A stretch of DNA of 35,412 nt, taken from assembly GCA_001515985.1 (NCBI GenBank), contig LOET01000036.1, positions 1 to 35,412 of the forward strand, read 5' to 3'. The notes beneath the pieces are model-generated. The model was not told the origin of the DNA. It ran no database searches and saw only the letters and a program-made list of their open reading frames with translations. The stretch is from Sphingomonadales bacterium BRH_c3. Its GTDB lineage: Bacteria; Pseudomonadota; Alphaproteobacteria; Sphingomonadales; Sphingomonadaceae. This document shows, piece after piece, positions 32,051-35,412 of this stretch (position 1 is its first letter; each line of letters starts with the position of its first letter). The position numbers and the translations under genes were made by a program.

Positions 32051-33316
<1,266 letters not shown>

Positions 33317-33325
33317 GGGTGGGCT

Positions 33326-33352
33326 GGCCCCGGCAGGTCATGCTGCGGGGCC
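33326..33352 (+). terminator. Hairpin after rho
   Basis: GGCCCCG (33326-33332) pairs with CGGGGCC (33346-33352), extended inward by CAG/CTG across a one-base bulge. It is 10 bases after the rho stop, but the following run (GCTTGCCTTTGC) is only weakly T-rich, so efficiency is uncertain. Confidence 0.45.
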
Positions 33353-33389
33353 GCTTGCCTTTGCGGGCAATCCGGCTATCACCCGGCTG

Positions 33390-33782
33390 ATGCTGCGCCA
33401 AATTGTCTATATCAGCACCGCTGCGGGGATCGATTCAGCGGCGATCGCATCAATCCTTGAATCGTGCCGGCGTAACAATGCTGAGCGTGCGGTGACCGGC
33501 CTGCTGCTTTATAATGGGCGCAATTTCCTGCAATTGCTCGAAGGCAATGTCGAGGATTTATCCTGGGTGCTGCATCGGATCGAAGCCGATCCGCGCCACA
33601 ACGGGGTTTCAATCATCGAGGATATTGCAGTCGAGGAGCGCGCCTGCCCTGATTGGCTGATGCGGCACATCCGGATTGCCGACGATGTGTCGGCGCGGCG
33701 TGATGCGCTCGATGCCGAACTGCCGCAAGATATCGATCCCAGCCTGCGCCGGATCATCCTCAACTTCGCATCGTTGAATTAG
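33390..33782 (+). CDS. BLUF-domain blue-light photoreceptor
   Basis: A 130-residue stand-alone BLUF protein that should bind FAD and sense blue light. The photochemical residues are all present: Y7 in I-V-Y-I-S, N30 in R-R-N-N, Q48 in F-L-Q-L-L-E-G, plus W89 and M91 in P-D-W-L-M. Their relative spacing agrees with AppA (Y21, N45, Q63, W104, M106), apart from one residue between Y and N. After about residue 95 only a short helical cap remains, so it must act through a partner. It lies 73 bases downstream of rho on the same strand. Confidence 0.95.
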   Translation: MLRQIVYISTAAGIDSAAIASILESCRRNNAERAVTGLLLYNGRNFLQLLEGNVEDLSWVLHRIEADPRHNGVSIIEDIAVEERACPDWLMRHIRIADDVSARRDALDAELPQDIDPSLRRIILNFASLN

Positions 33783-33803
33783 GGGCTGAGTCAGGGCCGT
33801 ACG

Positions 33804-34205
33804 TCAGCCCTTCGGTTTCTGAAGCTGCGCAGCCATCATTTCCCAGACCTTGTTGACGGCTTTCAGGGGTCGGACCATCACCTTGAAATCCTTGATCAAA
33901 CCTTCCTCGTCAAAGGTGATCATGTCAATTCCGTTGACGTGGATCCCGTTCATTTCAGTGGTGAATTCGAGCACTGCGGTGTCCCCATCCACTACCTCCC
34001 GCACATAGGTGAAGCTGTCATTGCCCAGCGTTGCGCCGGCCGCGCTAAGATAGGCGACCACGATCGGGCGGCCCACCTGCGGAGTGTGCACCACCGGTGA
34101 ATGGAATACGGCATCTTCGCGCATGATTGCGGCGAGCGCGGCAGGATCGCTGCCGCCCTTGATCACTTCATGCCAGCGCTTCAGGCCCTTGGCAGCGGCG
34201 CTCAT
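33804..34205 (-). CDS. SnoaL/NTF2-like protein
   Basis: A 133-residue protein with the SnoaL-like (nuclear transport factor 2 superfamily) pattern: K-R-W-H-E-V-I-K-G-G-S-D-P-A-A-L-A-A-I-M-R-E-D-A-V-F-H-S-P-V, then strands V-L-E-F-T-T-E and G-I-D-M-I-T-F-D-E-E-G-L-I-K-D-F-K-V-M-V-R-P. No specific reaction can be named. Its ATG overlaps the stop of the dienelactone hydrolase gene by 4 nt, indicating a two-gene operon. Confidence 0.88.
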   Translation of the reverse strand: MSAAAKGLKRWHEVIKGGSDPAALAAIMREDAVFHSPVVHTPQVGRPIVVAYLSAAGATLGNDSFTYVREVVDGDTAVLEFTTEMNGIHVNGIDMITFDEEGLIKDFKVMVRPLKAVNKVWEMMAAQLQKPKG

Positions 34206-34900
34206 GCCAGATGCTCGGCGAAAAAGGCCTTCGTGCGTCCGTCGGCAAGCTGCGCGCCTTCTTCATTGCGGCGGTTGCCGCTTTCAGTGGCGAAACCGTG
34301 GTCGAGCCCTTCGTAATCGTACAGGGTTACGCGCGGATGATCGTCAAGCCCCGCATGCATCGCGGCCTGCGCTTCCGGCCCGACGAAATGATCGGCCGTG
34401 GGCACATGCAGCAGCAGCGGATGGGCGATGCCGTGCTTCTCGCCCAGCATCTGGTCGATCATGACCCCGTAATAGCCGACCGAAGCATCGATGTCGGTGC
34501 GTGCCGCTGTCATATAGGCGAGCTTGCCGCCAAGGCAGTATCCCACGCAGCCGACCTTGGGCACACCAGCCTCCCGGCGGATCCAGTGGATTGTCGCTTC
34601 GATGTCCTTCACCCCGTCATCGGGATTGTACTTGCCGAAATAATCGAGCGCCTGGTTGAATTCGGCCTCGACATCGGGATCGAGCACGATCCCCGGTTTC
34701 ATGCGGAAGAACAGGTCCGGCGCGACCGCGAGATAGCCGTCCGCCGCCCAGCTATCGCATTTGCTGCGGATGCCCGGGTTCACGCCGAAGATTTCCTGGA
34801 TCACGATGATTGCAGCTTTAGGTGCGCCTTTGGGCCGCGCAACATAGGCGTTGAAACTGGCGCCTCCATCGAGCGTGGGAATCGTGACTGTCTCGGTCAT
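34202..34900 (-). CDS. Dienelactone hydrolase family protein
   Basis: A 232-residue alpha/beta hydrolase. The triad C122 (G-Y-C-L-G-G), D170 (P-T-A-D-H-F) and H201 (G-L-D-H-G-F) and the activating E36 (I-Q-E-I-F-G) align one-for-one with the Cys-Asp-His/Glu arrangement of the Pseudomonas enzyme, which opens dienelactones in chlorocatechol breakdown. Many family members have other substrates and no catechol pathway is seen here. ATG 34900 has AGGAGC 9 nt upstream; the open frame to 35089 is antisense to the next gene. It is coupled to the SnoaL-like gene. Confidence 0.92.
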   Translation of the reverse strand: MTETVTIPTLDGGASFNAYVARPKGAPKAAIIVIQEIFGVNPGIRSKCDSWAADGYLAVAPDLFFRMKPGIVLDPDVEAEFNQALDYFGKYNPDDGVKDIEATIHWIRREAGVPKVGCVGYCLGGKLAYMTAARTDIDASVGYYGVMIDQMLGEKHGIAHPLLLHVPTADHFVGPEAQAAMHAGLDDHPRVTLYDYEGLDHGFATESGNRRNEEGAQLADGRTKAFFAEHLA

Positions 34901-35015
34901 GAGGGTTGCTCCTTTGATTTGCTGCGAAAGCGGCTTATCGCTTGTGGGGGGTGATTGCCAAACCCAAATATATGAGGGCGGATCCGGAGCCCGCCTTGCC
35001 AGTGGAGGAATTGCC

Positions 35016-35276
35016 ATGAAGGTCAATATCGAGATCGACTGCACGCCCGAAGAGGCCCGCGCCTTCATGGGCCTGCCAGATGTGTCCAAGGCGAACAGCG
35101 TTTATGTCGATACGATCGCCAAGGCGATGAAGGGCGTTTCCAACCCCGATCAGTTGCAGGAATATGCCCAGCAACTCGCGCCGATGGGCCAGTTGGGCCT
35201 GAAAATGTTCCAGAGCTTCATGGAAGGCGGGATGCGCGGGGCCGGCTCGCGGCAGAAATCCGGCGATGATCAATAG
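35016..35276 (+). CDS. DUF6489-like small protein
   Basis: An 86-residue soluble protein: M-K-V-N-I-E-I-D-C-T-P-E-E-A-R-A-F-M-G-L-P-D-V, then a helical stretch and a Gly/Arg-rich tail. I believe it corresponds to DUF6489, a short alphaproteobacterial family that often sits before mnmE; the function is unknown. GGAGG lies 7 nt before the ATG at 35016. It is divergent from the dienelactone hydrolase gene. Confidence 0.85.
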   Translation: MKVNIEIDCTPEEARAFMGLPDVSKANSVYVDTIAKAMKGVSNPDQLQEYAQQLAPMGQLGLKMFQSFMEGGMRGAGSRQKSGDDQ

Positions 35277-35294
35277 GCTGCGCGCCATTCGCGC

Positions 35295-35412
35295 ATGAGT
35301 GACACGATTTTTGCCCTTTCTAGCGGTGCGCCGCCTGCCGCAATCGGCGTGATCCGGGTCAGCGGGCCGGGCGCAGGCGAATCGCTGCGCGCGCTTGCGG
35401 GGCGCGAGGTGG
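35295..35412 (+). CDS. mnmE: tRNA modification GTPase MnmE (partial, 3' end off window)
   Basis: The first 39 residues of a rightward gene. M-S-D-T-I-F-A-L-S-S-G, then P-P-A-A-I-G-V-I-R-V-S-G-P is the N-terminal folate-binding domain of MnmE, which with MnmG modifies the wobble uridine of several tRNAs. The start follows the preceding stop by 18 bases. In relatives mnmE leads into mnmG, rsmG, parA and parB, the chromosome-segregation genes near the origin; those would lie beyond the right edge. Confidence 0.92.
   Translation, partial: MSDTIFALSSGAPPAAIGVIRVSGPGAGESLRALAGREV

Overview
The window is high-GC, densely coded chromosomal DNA from an alphaproteobacterium. Protein content and gene order suggest the Sphingomonadales, most likely an Erythrobacter-like member: a DUF2497/PopZ-type protein, a UrcA-family protein, a MerC-domain protein, DUF1491 and DUF6489 proteins, a ThiS-ThiG fusion, and a pcm-like/tolC/DUF2497 cluster. 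There are no rRNA genes, convincing tRNAs, insertion sequences, prophage genes or CRISPR arrays. The taxonomic call is inference from gene families recalled from memory; no database search was possible.

Layout, left to right. (1) 1-2525: the start of an Rrf2/SUF-type regulator running off the left edge, then two tandem paralogous AraC-type regulators. The second is preceded by a strong hairpin plus U-tract that marks a probable small RNA or attenuated leader. (2) 2526-9497: pyrD, a gamma-glutamyltransferase lipoprotein, a long-chain acyl-CoA synthetase, a translationally coupled pair of unknown genes (one with an HEPN-like R-x4-H motif), and a fused thiS-thiG. (3) 9498-12730: a MerC-domain membrane protein divergent from heme A synthase (COX15/CtaA), cutA, then the rplM-rpsI ribosomal operon with a textbook terminator. 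(4) 12743-16470: a calcineurin-like phosphoesterase, a small membrane protein, a secreted UrcA-family protein, and a LytS/LytTR two-component pair. (5) 16570-23308: class I fumarase, divergent from a degenerate pcm-like gene/tolC/DUF2497 cluster, a thioredoxin-like [2Fe-2S] protein, a small membrane protein, a CBS-domain protein, an ErpA-type Fe-S carrier, and exonuclease III. (6) 23433-29989: an unbroken leftward block with a SleB-type cell-wall hydrolase, DUF1491, a thioesterase, ptsN, long-form hpf, dnaQ, coaE, aroE, maf and the PPDK/PEP-synthase regulator (DUF299). (7) 29990-30322: a non-coding gap with DnaA-box-like 9-mers, GANTC sites and an AT-rich tract. (8) 30323-35412: rightward hemE, hemJ, rho and a BLUF photoreceptor; leftward SnoaL-like and dienelactone-hydrolase genes; then rightward DUF6489 and the start of mnmE.

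The main interpretation is that 29990-30322 is the chromosomal replication origin. The arrangement dnaQ-coaE-aroE-maf-DUF299 | gap | hemE, with rho and mnmE beyond, is the conserved origin neighbourhood known from Caulobacter and Rickettsia. Genes flanking the gap are transcribed away from it on both sides. Other items worth a second look are the candidate sRNA at about 2283-2390, the HEPN-like pair at 7344-8371, a Zur-box-like operator between merC and COX15, the duplicated terminator at 23311-23430, and direct repeats upstream of the LytS/LytTR pair.
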